DNA of 49,274 nucleotides from Paratractidigestivibacter sp003150175 (GTDB lineage: Bacteria; Actinomycetota; Coriobacteriia; Coriobacteriales; Atopobiaceae). Shown in pieces: positions 12,140 through 20,756 of this stretch; position 1 is the stretch's first letter; the number at the start of each line of letters is the position of its first letter. The position numbers and the translations under genes are program-made. Location: assembly GCF_964283195.1 (NCBI RefSeq), contig NZ_CAXYLH010000014.1. The stretch is one strand, 5' to 3'. The notes under the pieces are model-generated. The model saw nothing but the letters and a program-made list of their open reading frames with translations, made no database searches and had not been told where the DNA came from.

Positions 12140-13589
12140 GCTCGGCAACCAGGTCCCGACGTTCGAGGTCGTGGGCGACTACGCCCGAACGGACGGCCCG
12201 GAGATAGTCTCCACGCTCGCGGCCTACGGCTTCGCCTTCGACGAGGCACAGGCCCATCAGCTCGACCTCTACGCGGCCAAGGACGCCACCGGCGCCCCGG
12301 CGGCCATGACCATCGGCCTCTCAGAGCCGCGCCAGAACGGCAAGAGCCACGCGGCGCGCTGGTACGCGGTGTGGTGCGCGGCAATCTGCGGCATGCAGGT
12401 GGTCTACTCCGCGCACAACGGCGACGTGGTCGCCGACTTTTTCAAGTTGCTCGACCTCGTCTTCACCAACGAGGACAACTACCCCGACTTCCACGCCATG
12501 CTCGACGGTGAGCCCTACAGGCAGCCGGGCAGGCAGGAGATACGCTTCACCAGCGGCGGGCGCATCCGCTTCTCGACGCGAACCAACAGCAAGTCGCGAG
12601 GCGGCACCTGCTCAATGATCGTCATCGACGAGGCTCAGGAGCTCACCGACGCGCAGCTCAACGCGCTGCTGCCGACCTCCGCCGCGAGCCCAGACGGCGT
12701 GCCTCAGGCCATATACATCGGCACCCCGCCCGACCCGACGTGCGTCGGCACGGTCTTCCGCCGTCTCCACGACGAGGCGCACGGGGACCCGGCGCCCGAC
12801 ACGTGGTGGATGGAGTGGGCCGTCGACGAGCTGCCCAAGGAGGACGCCGACCCCGACGAGCTGATGGAGCTGGCCTACGCGACGAACCCGGCGCTCGGCG
12901 TGCGCATCAACGAGCGCACCGTCCGCAACGAGGCCCGCACGATGGGCCTGGACGGGCTCGCCCGCGAGCGCTTCGGCTGGTGGAAGCCTGGCGGCACGCA
13001 GGCGCCCCCGCTCATCGACCCCGACAGGTGGGAGAAGTGCCGCGTGGCCGACGAGAACGCCATGCGAGGCGGCATCAAGGCCTTCGGCGTGAAGTTCTCG
13101 CCGGACGGCCAGACCGCCGCGCTCAGCGTGGCCCTGGCTCAGAAGGGCGGGGCGTCCTACGTCGAGCTGATAGAGGTCTCGGGCACCTCGCGCGGCACCG
13201 ACGGGCTGGCCGACTGGCTGCTCGCCCGCGCCGGGAGCACGGCGGCGCTGGCAATCGACGGCAAGAGCGGAACCGCGCCCCTCGTCAAGCGCCTCCTCGA
13301 CCGAGGGTACCCGAGGCGCGCCCTCGTGGAGTGCTCGCCTGCGGACGCTCAGGCGTCGGTGGCGATGCTGCTCGACGAGGTCAACGCGGGCACCGTCAGC
13401 CACATCGCATCGCCGGCGCTCGACGAGAGCGCGACGAAATCCATCAAGCGAAAGATAGGGAGCAACGGCGGCTTCGGCTTCGGCGACGGCCCCGGTTCCA
13501 TCTCGTGCCCGGTCGAGAGCGCGGCGCTGGCCCTTTGGGCCGCCCGCACGACCAAGCGCGACCCGAAGAGAAAGCAGAGGGCCTGGTAG
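12132..13589 (+). CDS. terL: terminase large subunit
   Basis: 485 aa. An N-terminal ATPase with Walker A-like LSEPRQNGKSHAARW (about 64-78) and Walker B MIVIDEAQE (about 161-169), then a coupling motif region (YIGTPPDP), and a C-terminal RNase H-like nuclease (FGVKFSPDGQTAALSVAL, ALAIDGKSG). It pumps DNA into the procapsid and cuts it. It is preceded by small subunit and HNH genes and followed by the portal gene, overlapping both neighbours. Confidence 0.95.
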   Translation: MARLGNQVPTFEVVGDYARTDGPEIVSTLAAYGFAFDEAQAHQLDLYAAKDATGAPAAMTIGLSEPRQNGKSHAARWYAVWCAAICGMQVVYSAHNGDVVADFFKLLDLVFTNEDNYPDFHAMLDGEPYRQPGRQEIRFTSGGRIRFSTRTNSKSRGGTCSMIVIDEAQELTDAQLNALLPTSAASPDGVPQAIYIGTPPDPTCVGTVFRRLHDEAHGDPAPDTWWMEWAVDELPKEDADPDELMELAYATNPALGVRINERTVRNEARTMGLDGLARERFGWWKPGGTQAPPLIDPDRWEKCRVADENAMRGGIKAFGVKFSPDGQTAALSVALAQKGGASYVELIEVSGTSRGTDGLADWLLARAGSTAALAIDGKSGTAPLVKRLLDRGYPRRALVECSPADAQASVAMLLDEVNAGTVSHIASPALDESATKSIKRKIGSNGGFGFGDGPGSISCPVESAALALWAARTTKRDPKRKQRAW

Positions 13590-15040
13590 TGCGCAAGGAG
13601 ATACCTTCCGACATCGCGTCGGCGAGCGGCCTCAGGCCCGAGGACGCCCAGACCGTGCAAGCACTCTGCGAGACCTACCGCACGAAGCTCGCGCGCAATT
13701 ATTTGCGCATGGGCTACTACCTGATGCACAAGCGCCCCAAGGAGCTGGGCATCTCGGTGCCGCCGCACCTCCGCAACCTCGAGCAGGTGGTGGGCTGGCC
13801 CGCGAAGGCCGTGGACAGCCTCGCAAACCGCTCGCAGTTCGACGGCTTCGTGACTTCCGACGCCGCCGCGACCGACGAGCTTTCGCGCATCGTCTCGGCG
13901 AATTCCATGAAGCGCCTGTACCGCCAGTCCGTGAAGAGCGAGCTGCAGTGCTGTTGCGCCTTCTTGACCGTCACGGCTGGCGCCGGGGGAGAGCCGCCCG
14001 TGATCGTGTCCGCGCACCCCGCCACCGCCGCTGCGGCCATCTGGGACGACCATATGCGCCGCATCGAGGTTGGCATGGTCGTTGTCGACCGCGACCGCAG
14101 ACCGCGCCACGGCGACGAGCCGACGTGGGTGGACGTCTTCACCGACGAGGCCGTCATCCGCATCAGGCGCGACGGCGACACGCGCAACTGGGCGGCGGAG
14201 TACGTCTGGCACTCCATGGGCCGCCCGCTCATGGTGCCCATGGCCCACGAGGCCACGCTCGAGCGCCCCTTCGGAAAGTCGCGCATCTCCCGCGCGGTGA
14301 TGAGCCTCACCGACAACGCCATGCGCGCCTCCGTGCGCTCTGAGATTTCCGCCGAGTTCTTCACGAGCCCGCAGAAGTACCTGATGGGCGCCGACGGCGA
14401 CGTTCTGGGCGACATGAGCAAATGGGACGCCTATATCGGAAACATCTTCGCGGTCTCAAAGGACGCCGACGGCGACGTGCCGACCTTCGGGCAGCTCGCC
14501 CAGGGGAGCATGCAGCCGCACATCGACTATATGCGCTCGCTCGCCGCCCGCTTCTCGGGCGAGACGAACGTCCCGCTCTCCGAGCTGGGCGTTGTGACTG
14601 ACAACCCGTCGAGCGCCGAGGCCATCTACGCGGCTAAGGAAGCCTTGGTCATCGACGCGCAGAACCTCAACGCCGACAACGGCGAGGCCCTGCGCGACGT
14701 GGCCCTCATGGTCCTCGCCGTCTCGCGCGGCACCGACTACGCGACGGTCGAGGGCGAGGCGCTGGCCGTCCAGGCCAAGTTCAAGAACCCGGCAATGCCC
14801 TCCGTTGTCAGCCAGTCCGACGCGATGGTCAAGATGATCTCCGTGCTGCCGTGGCTCGCGGAGTCCGACGTGGCCCTCGAGGAGCTGGGCTTCTCCGATG
14901 ACCAGATTCAGCGCCTGCGCTCGGACCGCGGCCGCGCGCAGTCCCGCGCGCTCGTGCAGGCCGCCGCTCAGCTCCCGGCGGCGCAGTCGGCGGCGACGGA
15001 GGCCGCGCAGGGCGTGCCGCCCGTGACGACCAATGCTTAG
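13589..15040 (+). CDS. phage portal protein, SPP1 Gp6-like
   Basis: 483 aa with GTG start overlapping the terminase stop (TAGTG). Family features include NLEQVVGWPAKAVDSLANRS near the start, MVPMAHEATLERPFGKSRIS in the stem region and SGETNVPLSELGVVTDNPSS towards the C-terminus. It forms the dodecameric ring through which DNA enters the head. Ends in an Ala/Gln-rich tail. Overlaps the MuF gene by 8 nt. Confidence 0.92.
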   Translation: MRKEIPSDIASASGLRPEDAQTVQALCETYRTKLARNYLRMGYYLMHKRPKELGISVPPHLRNLEQVVGWPAKAVDSLANRSQFDGFVTSDAAATDELSRIVSANSMKRLYRQSVKSELQCCCAFLTVTAGAGGEPPVIVSAHPATAAAAIWDDHMRRIEVGMVVVDRDRRPRHGDEPTWVDVFTDEAVIRIRRDGDTRNWAAEYVWHSMGRPLMVPMAHEATLERPFGKSRISRAVMSLTDNAMRASVRSEISAEFFTSPQKYLMGADGDVLGDMSKWDAYIGNIFAVSKDADGDVPTFGQLAQGSMQPHIDYMRSLAARFSGETNVPLSELGVVTDNPSSAEAIYAAKEALVIDAQNLNADNGEALRDVALMVLAVSRGTDYATVEGEALAVQAKFKNPAMPSVVSQSDAMVKMISVLPWLAESDVALEELGFSDDQIQRLRSDRGRAQSRALVQAAAQLPAAQSAATEAAQGVPPVTTNA

Positions 15041-16196
15041 CCGCGCGGCGTTCGACCGCTACGACCTGCAGGTGCGAAACCTCTCCGACGCCGCTGGCGA
15101 GTACGTGATGCGCATGGTCGACGCCTACCTCGGGCAGAACCCGAGCGCGAGCGTCGACGAGTGCAGGGAGTACGCGCTGTTGGTCATCGCCGACGCCGTG
15201 CGCATCTACGGCGACGCCGCCGCGACCGCTGCGGCCGACTACTACGACTCGGTCATGGGCGCCGCCGACAACGGGGCCAAGCCCGCGCTGCTTCATTCCG
15301 GCGTGGACGCCGACCAGATTGAGAAGGTCGTGCACTACCAGGCGGGGAAGCTCGTCAAGGGCGACCAGCTCGGGTTCTCTCGCGAGTGCGCAGCGTACGC
15401 ATCGGACGCATCGAAGCAGGCCGCTAACCGCACGATGCTGAGGAACGCGCGGCGAGACGCAAAGCTCGGCGTCAGGTTCGCCCGCGTGCCGACCGGCACC
15501 GAGACGTGCGCCTTCTGCCGCATGCTCGCATCGCGCGGCTTCGACTACAAGTCCGAGAAGACGGCGGGAAAGTTCAGCCACTTCCACCGGAACTGTGATT
15601 GTCGCATCGTCTCGTCCGCCGACGCTGAAGGCCTGGAAGGCTACGACCCCGACCGCGAATACGACCTCTGGAAGAAGTTCGAGGAGATAGACGCTGGGGA
15701 CGGAACCAAGGCAGAGAAGGAAGCGGCGAAGCGCGCCGTGCTCGGGGGCACGCTCCTCAACACTCGCGCCGACCCGGCAGTCGAGTACTTCGGCCCAGCC
15801 GAAGAGGACGACCCGGAAAAGCTCTCGGAAATCAAGTCGTGGCTTGCCGGAAATGGCATCGAGGTCAGGGTGTCGGGCAAGGATCGCGAGAGAATAGGCT
15901 ACAGCCCGGGAATCAAGGCTGGCGAACCGGGCCAGTTGATAGCCACGGATGGAATGAGCCTGTCTGCGTGGATGCACGAGGCCGACCACGCCAGGTATGA
16001 CATCGAGAACGGCATGCCGGGTTTCACGGCTTATCTGAGGGATTACAAGTTGCGCGAGGATATGGAGAGCCGCGCCTATGGCGTCGAGATATCCCTTGCG
16101 AAAGAGGCCGGGTATAATGAACTCGTGGACAGGCTGCAAAGCTTGCTAAGTGAAGAGATCGACAGGTTGGAGGGTGACTTTGGGCATGACTCGTGA
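15033..16196 (+). CDS. MuF-type minor capsid protein with C-terminal zincin-like domain
   Basis: 387 aa. Residues about 1-195 are the head-morphogenesis part seen in VG15/MuF minor capsid proteins, ending in the Cys/His cluster TCAFCRMLASRGFDY and HFHRNCDCRIV. A linker is followed by a different C-terminal domain with HEADH at 315-319 (WMHEADHARYD), the HExxH pattern of zinc metallopeptidases. The C-terminal part uses more relaxed codons than the N-terminal part. MuF proteins with variable C-terminal toxin domains are known in temperate phages and are carried in the virion. Toxin activity is inferred. Confidence 0.85.
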   Translation: MLSRAAFDRYDLQVRNLSDAAGEYVMRMVDAYLGQNPSASVDECREYALLVIADAVRIYGDAAATAAADYYDSVMGAADNGAKPALLHSGVDADQIEKVVHYQAGKLVKGDQLGFSRECAAYASDASKQAANRTMLRNARRDAKLGVRFARVPTGTETCAFCRMLASRGFDYKSEKTAGKFSHFHRNCDCRIVSSADAEGLEGYDPDREYDLWKKFEEIDAGDGTKAEKEAAKRAVLGGTLLNTRADPAVEYFGPAEEDDPEKLSEIKSWLAGNGIEVRVSGKDRERIGYSPGIKAGEPGQLIATDGMSLSAWMHEADHARYDIENGMPGFTAYLRDYKLREDMESRAYGVEISLAKEAGYNELVDRLQSLLSEEIDRLEGDFGHDS

Positions 16197-16473
16197 ACAG
16201 GTCATATCAGCCGTGTCAAAAGGCGGGCCGCGTGCCTGCCTTGCCCTCATCGAGCTTCTGGAAAGCGGCGAGCCCTATCCCGGCCCAATTGATGACGTCA
16301 TGGCGATGACGTCGGATTACTCGAGCGCCGTGTTCGCATATCCGGTCGCATCCGTCGCATGGGCCTACCTTGAGGCTCATGGAATCGCCCGTTACGGCGG
16401 CGACGACCCTCTCGTCTCCAATCTCATCGCATCGGCCCTCGATGGGTCCCTCTGTGGAAGGGCCTACGCATGA
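16186..16473 (+). CDS. hypothetical protein after MuF-zincin, candidate immunity protein
   Basis: 95 aa, starting inside the end of the MuF gene; a GTG 12 nt upstream directly after GGAGG is an alternative. Helical, acidic (ACLALIELLESGEPYPGPID, DPLVSNLIASALDG). No family recognised. Its position directly behind a MuF protein with an enzymatic C-terminus, and similar relaxed codon use, make it the best candidate for the cognate immunity protein; no sequence motif proves this. Confidence 0.6.
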   Translation: MTREQVISAVSKGGPRACLALIELLESGEPYPGPIDDVMAMTSDYSSAVFAYPVASVAWAYLEAHGIARYGGDDPLVSNLIASALDGSLCGRAYA

Positions 16474-16847
16474 AGCGAGACCTAGACCTCGTTCGCTCCA
16501 TCCTCATCTACGTCGAGAAGGCAGAGGACGAGGTTGACGCCGAAGACCTTGTGACCGACGACTGGCCGTTCGAGATCGTTGCGTACCACGTCAGGCTCAT
16601 GGCCCACCACGGGCTCGTCGACCTGTCCGATGACGTGAGAGACATGAACAGCGAGACGCTGTCGTTGGCTGTGTCCGGCCTCACGTGGGACGGACAGGAT
16701 TACCTAGACGCCATCCGCGACCCGAAGGTCTGGTCTAAGGTCAAGAAGACCGTTAAGGAGGCCGTCGGCTCCACCACGCTCGAGGTCGTGAAGCAGACGG
16801 GAGCGCTTGTCGCCATGTCCATGGTCAAGGCCAGTCTCGGGATGTAA
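16470..16847 (+). CDS. DUF2513 family protein
   Basis: 125 aa. The opening MKRDLDLVRSILIYVE and the wHTH-like middle (EIVAYHVRLMAHHGLVDL, SGLTWDGQDYLDAIRD) are typical of DUF2513, followed by a helical tail (VWSKVKKTVKEAVGSTTLEV) that may contact membranes. DUF2513 genes occur widely in prophages as accessory genes. Here it sits between MuF and scaffold, overlapping the preceding gene, so it belongs to the inserted cassette. Confidence 0.8.
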   Translation: MKRDLDLVRSILIYVEKAEDEVDAEDLVTDDWPFEIVAYHVRLMAHHGLVDLSDDVRDMNSETLSLAVSGLTWDGQDYLDAIRDPKVWSKVKKTVKEAVGSTTLEVVKQTGALVAMSMVKASLGM

Positions 16848-16882
16848 CCACAGAAAGCCAATCAAAACCAATCGCCAACCAC

Positions 16883-16903
16883 GGCCCCGCGAGGGGCCTT
16901 TTT
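16883..16903 (+). terminator. rho-independent terminator
   Basis: GGCCCC-gcga-GGGGCC followed by five T. Ends the MuF/DUF2513 transcript. Confidence 0.85.
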
Positions 16904-16993
16904 CATGGGCATCCGCCCCGTGGGAGGGTGGCGTCGACGCGCCCGAAATCGTCATGCCGCGCAGACACGCAACGCGCGGCGAACCGTTGAATC

Positions 16994-17016
16994 AAGCCCC
17001 TGCACGGGGCTTTTTT
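16994..17016 (+). terminator. second rho-independent terminator
   Basis: AAGCCCC-tgcac-GGGGCTT followed by a T6 run. Together with the one 110 bp upstream it makes a double stop before the capsid genes. A small CGCCCG/CGGGCG hairpin follows at 17023-17037. Confidence 0.85.
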
Positions 17017-17122
17017 CATATACGCCCGCCACGGGCGGCAACCGTGGCACCTCACCGCGCCTGCCGGGTCAAGCAGGCTCGCACACGCCCGAGCGGGCGG
17101 GATTCTACCGAAAGGAAACGAA

Positions 17123-17590
17123 ATGGCAGACGAAAAGACGGAGTTCGAGCCCATCACCTCGCAGGAGCAGTTCGACCAGGCCATCAAGAGCCGCATCGAG
17201 CGTGCCCAGGCAAAGGCCGCCGAGAAGTTCGCCGACTACGACGAGCTGAAGGCCAAGGCCGCGAAGTTCGACGAGGCCGAGGCCGCTCAGATGAGCGACC
17301 TCGAGAAGGCCAAGAAGGAGGTCGAGGAGCTCAAGGCCGCCGCCGCCAAGCGCGACGAGGCCGACCGCGTGCGCGACCTCAAGGCCAAGGTCTCCAAGGC
17401 AACCGGCGTACCCGCCGACCTCATCAGCGGCGCCGACGAGGAGTCCATGACCGCCTTCGCGAAGTCCGTCGCGGAGTTCGCCAAGAAGCCGAGCGCCCCG
17501 GCCCTCAAGGAGTCCGGCAGGTCCGCCTCCGCCAAGCCCAAGGACTCCGGCTTCCGAGAGATCGCCCGCATGCTCGCGGGCGAGGAGTAG
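17123..17590 (+). CDS. phage capsid scaffolding protein
   Basis: 155 aa, with GAAAGGAAACG before the ATG. Long heptad-rich coiled coil (about 20-90, AAQMSDLEKAKKEVEELKAA), then a helical region (ATGVPADLISGADEESMTAF) and a disordered basic C-terminus. This is the DUF4355-type scaffold that guides capsid assembly. It lies directly upstream of the major capsid gene, as usual. Confidence 0.88.
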   Translation: MADEKTEFEPITSQEQFDQAIKSRIERAQAKAAEKFADYDELKAKAAKFDEAEAAQMSDLEKAKKEVEELKAAAAKRDEADRVRDLKAKVSKATGVPADLISGADEESMTAFAKSVAEFAKKPSAPALKESGRSASAKPKDSGFREIARMLAGEE

Positions 17591-17608
17591 CCAACGAAAG
17601 GAATGAAC

Positions 17609-18490
17609 ATGGCGCTTACCACCAAGAAGATCATCCTGCCCAAGGACGTTGCCGTCGGCATCGTCAACAAGGCGTCCGACACCTCCACCATCGCCGCGCT
17701 CTCCCCGAGCACGCCGATGCTCTTCCGAGACCAGGAGTACATGGTCTTCAACCCCACCGCCGAGGCCGAGGTCGTTGAGGAGGGCGCGCAGAAGGGCTCC
17801 TACGAGGTGTCCACCTCCCCGGTGACCGCCAAGCGCGTCAAGCTCCAGACCACCACCCGCGTCACCTCCGAGCTGGAGTGGGCCGACGAGGACAACCGCA
17901 CCCAGATCATCGAGGCCATCGTCGCCGACCAGGCCGCCGCGTTCGCCCGCGCCCTCGACTACGTGATCTACCACGCCATCAACCCCAAGTCCGGCGAGGC
18001 CCTGGGCGACGGTTACACCGCCCTGTCCGGCACCGCCACGCAGGTGACCTCCACAGGCGACGCCGTGGAGGACATCGACGCCATCGTCGACGCCATCGCC
18101 GCCACCTACGACGTCAACGGCATCGCGCTCTCCAAGACCTTCGCCGCGTCCCTGCGCAAGGTCCGCGTGCCGTCGACCGGCCAGCGCCTCTACCCCGAGA
18201 TTCCGCTGAACCTCAAGCCGGGCACCGTCGAGGGCGTCACCGCCGCCACCTCCGGCACCGTCTCCGGCGCCCTCGCCAAGGCCGCGACCAAGGTCCTCGC
18301 CTTCGCCGGCGACTTCTCCGTCATCAAGTGGGGCCTCGTCCGCGACATGACCGCGCAGGTCATCCCCTACGGCGACCCCGACGGCTCCGGCGACCTCCAG
18401 CGCACCAACCAGATCGCCTACCGCACCGAGGGCGTCTACGGCTACGCCGTGCTCGACCCCAAGGCCATCGCCTGCCTCAAGGCGGCCTAG
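17609..18490 (+). CDS. major capsid protein, HK97 fold
   Basis: 293 aa. I chose the second ATG (MALTTKKIILPKDVA) because AAAGGA is 6 nt upstream of it. Features of HK97-type capsid proteins: N-terminal PKDVAVGIVNKASDTSTIAA, the EAEVVEEGAQKGSYEVS stretch of the E-loop region, the spine helix EDNRTQIIEAIVADQAAAFA and the late P-domain GDFSVIKWGLVRDM. No protease gene is present, so maturation is probably scaffold-driven. GC3 is extreme, as expected for a highly expressed gene. Confidence 0.92.
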   Translation: MALTTKKIILPKDVAVGIVNKASDTSTIAALSPSTPMLFRDQEYMVFNPTAEAEVVEEGAQKGSYEVSTSPVTAKRVKLQTTTRVTSELEWADEDNRTQIIEAIVADQAAAFARALDYVIYHAINPKSGEALGDGYTALSGTATQVTSTGDAVEDIDAIVDAIAATYDVNGIALSKTFAASLRKVRVPSTGQRLYPEIPLNLKPGTVEGVTAATSGTVSGALAKAATKVLAFAGDFSVIKWGLVRDMTAQVIPYGDPDGSGDLQRTNQIAYRTEGVYGYAVLDPKAIACLKAA

Positions 18491-18492
18491 CG

Positions 18493-18699
18493 ATGGGCGC
18501 CTTCGACAAGACGCTCGTGCCGGGCACGGGCGCGTCCTCCTCGGTCTTCGACCAGCCCGTCAAGTTCGCCGGGGCCACCAAGGTGGCCTCCGCCGACGCT
18601 GCCGACGCCGCCGGCGCGGCGCCCACCAAGGCGGAGTTCGACGCCGTGGTTAAGCTCGTGAACGAGCTTAAGAAGACCGTGAACTCCATGCTCTCCTAG
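18493..18699 (+). CDS. head fibre/decoration-like protein
   Basis: 68 aa, 2 nt after the capsid gene. Low-complexity Ala-rich middle and a C-terminal helix TKAEFDAVVKLVNELKKTVN, a pattern common in phage head fibre or head decoration proteins. Likely attached to the capsid surface. Confidence 0.6.
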   Translation: MGAFDKTLVPGTGASSSVFDQPVKFAGATKVASADAADAAGAAPTKAEFDAVVKLVNELKKTVNSMLS

Positions 18700-18709
18700 G
18701 AGGTCCCGA

Positions 18710-19108
18710 ATGGCCGCGAACCTTAACGTCACGCTCGAGGAGTACGCGGCCCGCTACGGCACGCCGTCGGACCCCGGGCGCGTCTCCGCGCTGCTCTCCG
18801 ACGCCTGCGACATGCTGCTCACGGCCTACGAGGGCCGCTTCGGCTGCTACGTCGGCGGCGCACACCCGGCCTTCGACCGCGGCTACAAGGCAGTGGCGTG
18901 CGCCGTCGTGAGCCGCGCCGTGAGCGTGCCCGACGCCTTCGCCGGCGCGACGCAGTACAGCCAGACGGCGGGCAGCTACAACGCCTCCGTGACCTTCGCC
19001 AACCCCACCGCCGACCTTTGGCTCGGCAAGTCCGACCTGAGGCGGCTCGGGCTGGCGGGCATGCGCATCGGCACAATCGCCCCGATGGTCGGCGATGACC
19101 ATGCTTAG
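18710..19108 (+). CDS. head-tail connector (adaptor) protein
   Basis: 132 aa. Opening LNVTLEEYAARYGTPSDPGR and an all-helical body with VACAVVSRAVSVPDAF, then a beta extension (YSQTAGSYNASVTFANP) and FGKS-like LWLGKSDLRRLGL. Pattern and place after the capsid gene match Gp19/Gp15-type adaptors that bind the portal ring. Overlaps the next gene by 14 nt. Confidence 0.75.
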   Translation: MAANLNVTLEEYAARYGTPSDPGRVSALLSDACDMLLTAYEGRFGCYVGGAHPAFDRGYKAVACAVVSRAVSVPDAFAGATQYSQTAGSYNASVTFANPTADLWLGKSDLRRLGLAGMRIGTIAPMVGDDHA

Positions 19109-19439
19109 CCTCATCCCCACCGAGGCCGTCGCCGTCATCCGCCCCACGGTGGAGCGCGACGACCTCGGCGAGCCGACGCTCGGCGAGCCGACGCGCGAGG
19201 AGGTGCGCTGCGTCGTGTGCCCGGGGGCGACCTCGGACATGGACGCGACGCGCCCCGAGGGCGTCACCGTGGCCTATACGCTGCACTTCCCGAAGACCTA
19301 CGCCGGGAGCCTGCGCGGCTGCTCGGTCGAGGTGCGCGGCGCCCGCTTCGACGTGGTGGGCGACCCGCAGCGCACGACCGACGCCGCCACTCCCGGCCCC
19401 TGGAACCTGGCCGTGGAGGTGACCCGCGCGGATGGCTAA
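19095..19439 (+). CDS. head closure/stopper protein
   Basis: 114 aa; a second ATG lies two codons on. Beta-rich, with FDVVGDPQRTTDAATPGPWN near the end, a pattern of small head-tail joining (stopper) proteins that close the portal channel and bind the tail. Assigned largely by gene order. Confidence 0.65.
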   Translation: MTMLSLIPTEAVAVIRPTVERDDLGEPTLGEPTREEVRCVVCPGATSDMDATRPEGVTVAYTLHFPKTYAGSLRGCSVEVRGARFDVVGDPQRTTDAATPGPWNLAVEVTRADG

Positions 19440-19728
19440 CAGCGTCAAGTTCGGCAAGTTCAAGTGGAACCGACCAGGCTACGCGCAGCTGATGGACTCC
19501 GCGTCGGTCCAGGCAGTCATCAGCCGCAAGGCGAGCGCCGTCAAGGCGTCCGCCGACGCCGCCGTTGCCGCCTCCTACCCCAAGGCCAAGGGTGCCGCTC
19601 ACGCCATGAGCGACTTCAAGGGCAAGCTCGCTCGCGGCAAGGTAATTCGCACGAACAACTTCGCCGCCAGCTATGGCGAGGCCAAGCAAAAGACGCTCAG
19701 CAAGTCGCTGGGCGCGGCGAACGGATAG
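19432..19728 (+). CDS. tail completion protein, HK97 gp10-like position
   Basis: 98 aa, basic, helical (VISRKASAVKASADAAVAAS). It ends with TNNFAASYGEAKQKTLSKSL. In siphovirus maps this slot between stopper and tail terminator encodes the HK97 gp10-like tail component. The sequence signature is modest. Confidence 0.65.
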   Translation: MANSVKFGKFKWNRPGYAQLMDSASVQAVISRKASAVKASADAAVAASYPKAKGAAHAMSDFKGKLARGKVIRTNNFAASYGEAKQKTLSKSLGAANG

Positions 19729-19738
19729 GGGAGAGCGC

Positions 19739-20083
19739 ATGGACGTAGAGGCAGTTGTGGCCAGAAGGCTCTCCGAGGCCGTCGGCGTGCCGGGCCGCGT
19801 GGAGGTCACCGAGAACACGCCGGAAATCTTCATAAGCGTCGAGCGGCTGGGCGGGGGCGGCTCCATGTTCGAGCCCGTGCAGCTCGCCGTCGACTGCTGG
19901 GCCGGGAAGAAGCAGCGCAAGGCCGCGCAGGCCCTCTCCGAGAAGGTGAAGGCCGCCGTCTACGACCTCGACGAGGAGCCGAACATCTTCCACCCCGAGG
20001 TCACCAACACCTACCGGCAGAACGACCCGGACACGGGCCGATCGAGATACATAGTGCAGGCCCAGCTGTGGGTCTGCGAGTAG
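19739..20083 (+). CDS. tail terminator-like protein
   Basis: 114 aa, ATG after GGGGAGAG. Alpha/beta pattern (VVARRLSEAVGVPGRVEVTE, AVDCWAGKKQRKAAQALSEK, SRYIVQAQLWV) typical of the small proteins that cap the tail tube and stop its growth. Followed by the tail tube gene, as expected. Confidence 0.7.
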   Translation: MDVEAVVARRLSEAVGVPGRVEVTENTPEIFISVERLGGGGSMFEPVQLAVDCWAGKKQRKAAQALSEKVKAAVYDLDEEPNIFHPEVTNTYRQNDPDTGRSRYIVQAQLWVCE

Positions 20084-20102
20084 ACAAGGAAGGGGCCTGC
20101 TA

Positions 20103-20678
20103 ATGGCTGAATCCAACACCAACAACCAGGCGAACGTCAGCTCCGCAAAGGGCGTCAAGGGCGGGTACATCTTCTCCGCCCCTGTGGGAACGTCGCTGCC
20201 GACCGACATCAAGACCCAGCTCGACCCGACCTTCAAGTGCCTCGGCTTCATCTCCGAGGACGGCTACGTCGAGGCGATCAACGAGGACGCCGACGACATC
20301 AACGACATGAACGGCGACGTCATGGACTCCACCAACTCAAAACGCGTGGAGTCCGCCCAGGTCACCTTCGCCGAGATCAAGGCCTCCACGCTGAAGCGCC
20401 AGTACGGCGACGCCAACGTCACCGACGAGAACGGCCTCATCGCCGTGAAGCACAACGCCGACAGCCACGACATCTTCTCCTACATCCTCGAGCTGGTGCT
20501 CAAGAACGGCCGACGCTGGCGCAAGGTCGTGCCGAGGGGCAAGTCCTCCGAGCTCGACGACCTCACCATCGCGAGCTCCGAGCTGTGCCAGCGCGCGCTG
20601 ACCATGAAGTACCTCACCGACGAGCAGGGAAACACCTGCTACGACTACTTCGAGTCCACGGAGACCCAGGCCGCCTAG
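20103..20678 (+). CDS. major tail (tube) protein
   Basis: 191 aa. Beta-rich with YIFSAPVGTSLPTDI, LDPTFKCLGFISEDGYVEAI and DLTIASSELCQRALTMKYL, the general build of phi13-type/siphovirus tail tube subunits. A strong SD and a terminator right behind the gene fit high expression. Polymerises around the tape measure. Confidence 0.85.
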   Translation: MAESNTNNQANVSSAKGVKGGYIFSAPVGTSLPTDIKTQLDPTFKCLGFISEDGYVEAINEDADDINDMNGDVMDSTNSKRVESAQVTFAEIKASTLKRQYGDANVTDENGLIAVKHNADSHDIFSYILELVLKNGRRWRKVVPRGKSSELDDLTIASSELCQRALTMKYLTDEQGNTCYDYFESTETQAA

Positions 20679-20690
20679 GCCACCCGACAC

Positions 20691-20723
20691 GGCGCGGGGC
20701 GACACATCCCCGCGCCATTTTTT
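20691..20723 (+). terminator. rho-independent terminator behind major tail gene
   Basis: GGCGCGGGG and CCCCGCGCC form a perfect 9-bp stem followed by ATTTTTT. It probably reduces transcription into the chaperone and tape-measure genes. Confidence 0.88.
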
Positions 20724-20756
20724 AAGCAAATGAAATGACAGTAAGGAGCGGCGCTG

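Noticed and set aside
12740..13588. Upstream extension of the portal frame through the terminase gene
   Set aside because: Arg-rich out-of-frame text; portal similarity begins only after the GTG at 13589, which overlaps the terminase stop.
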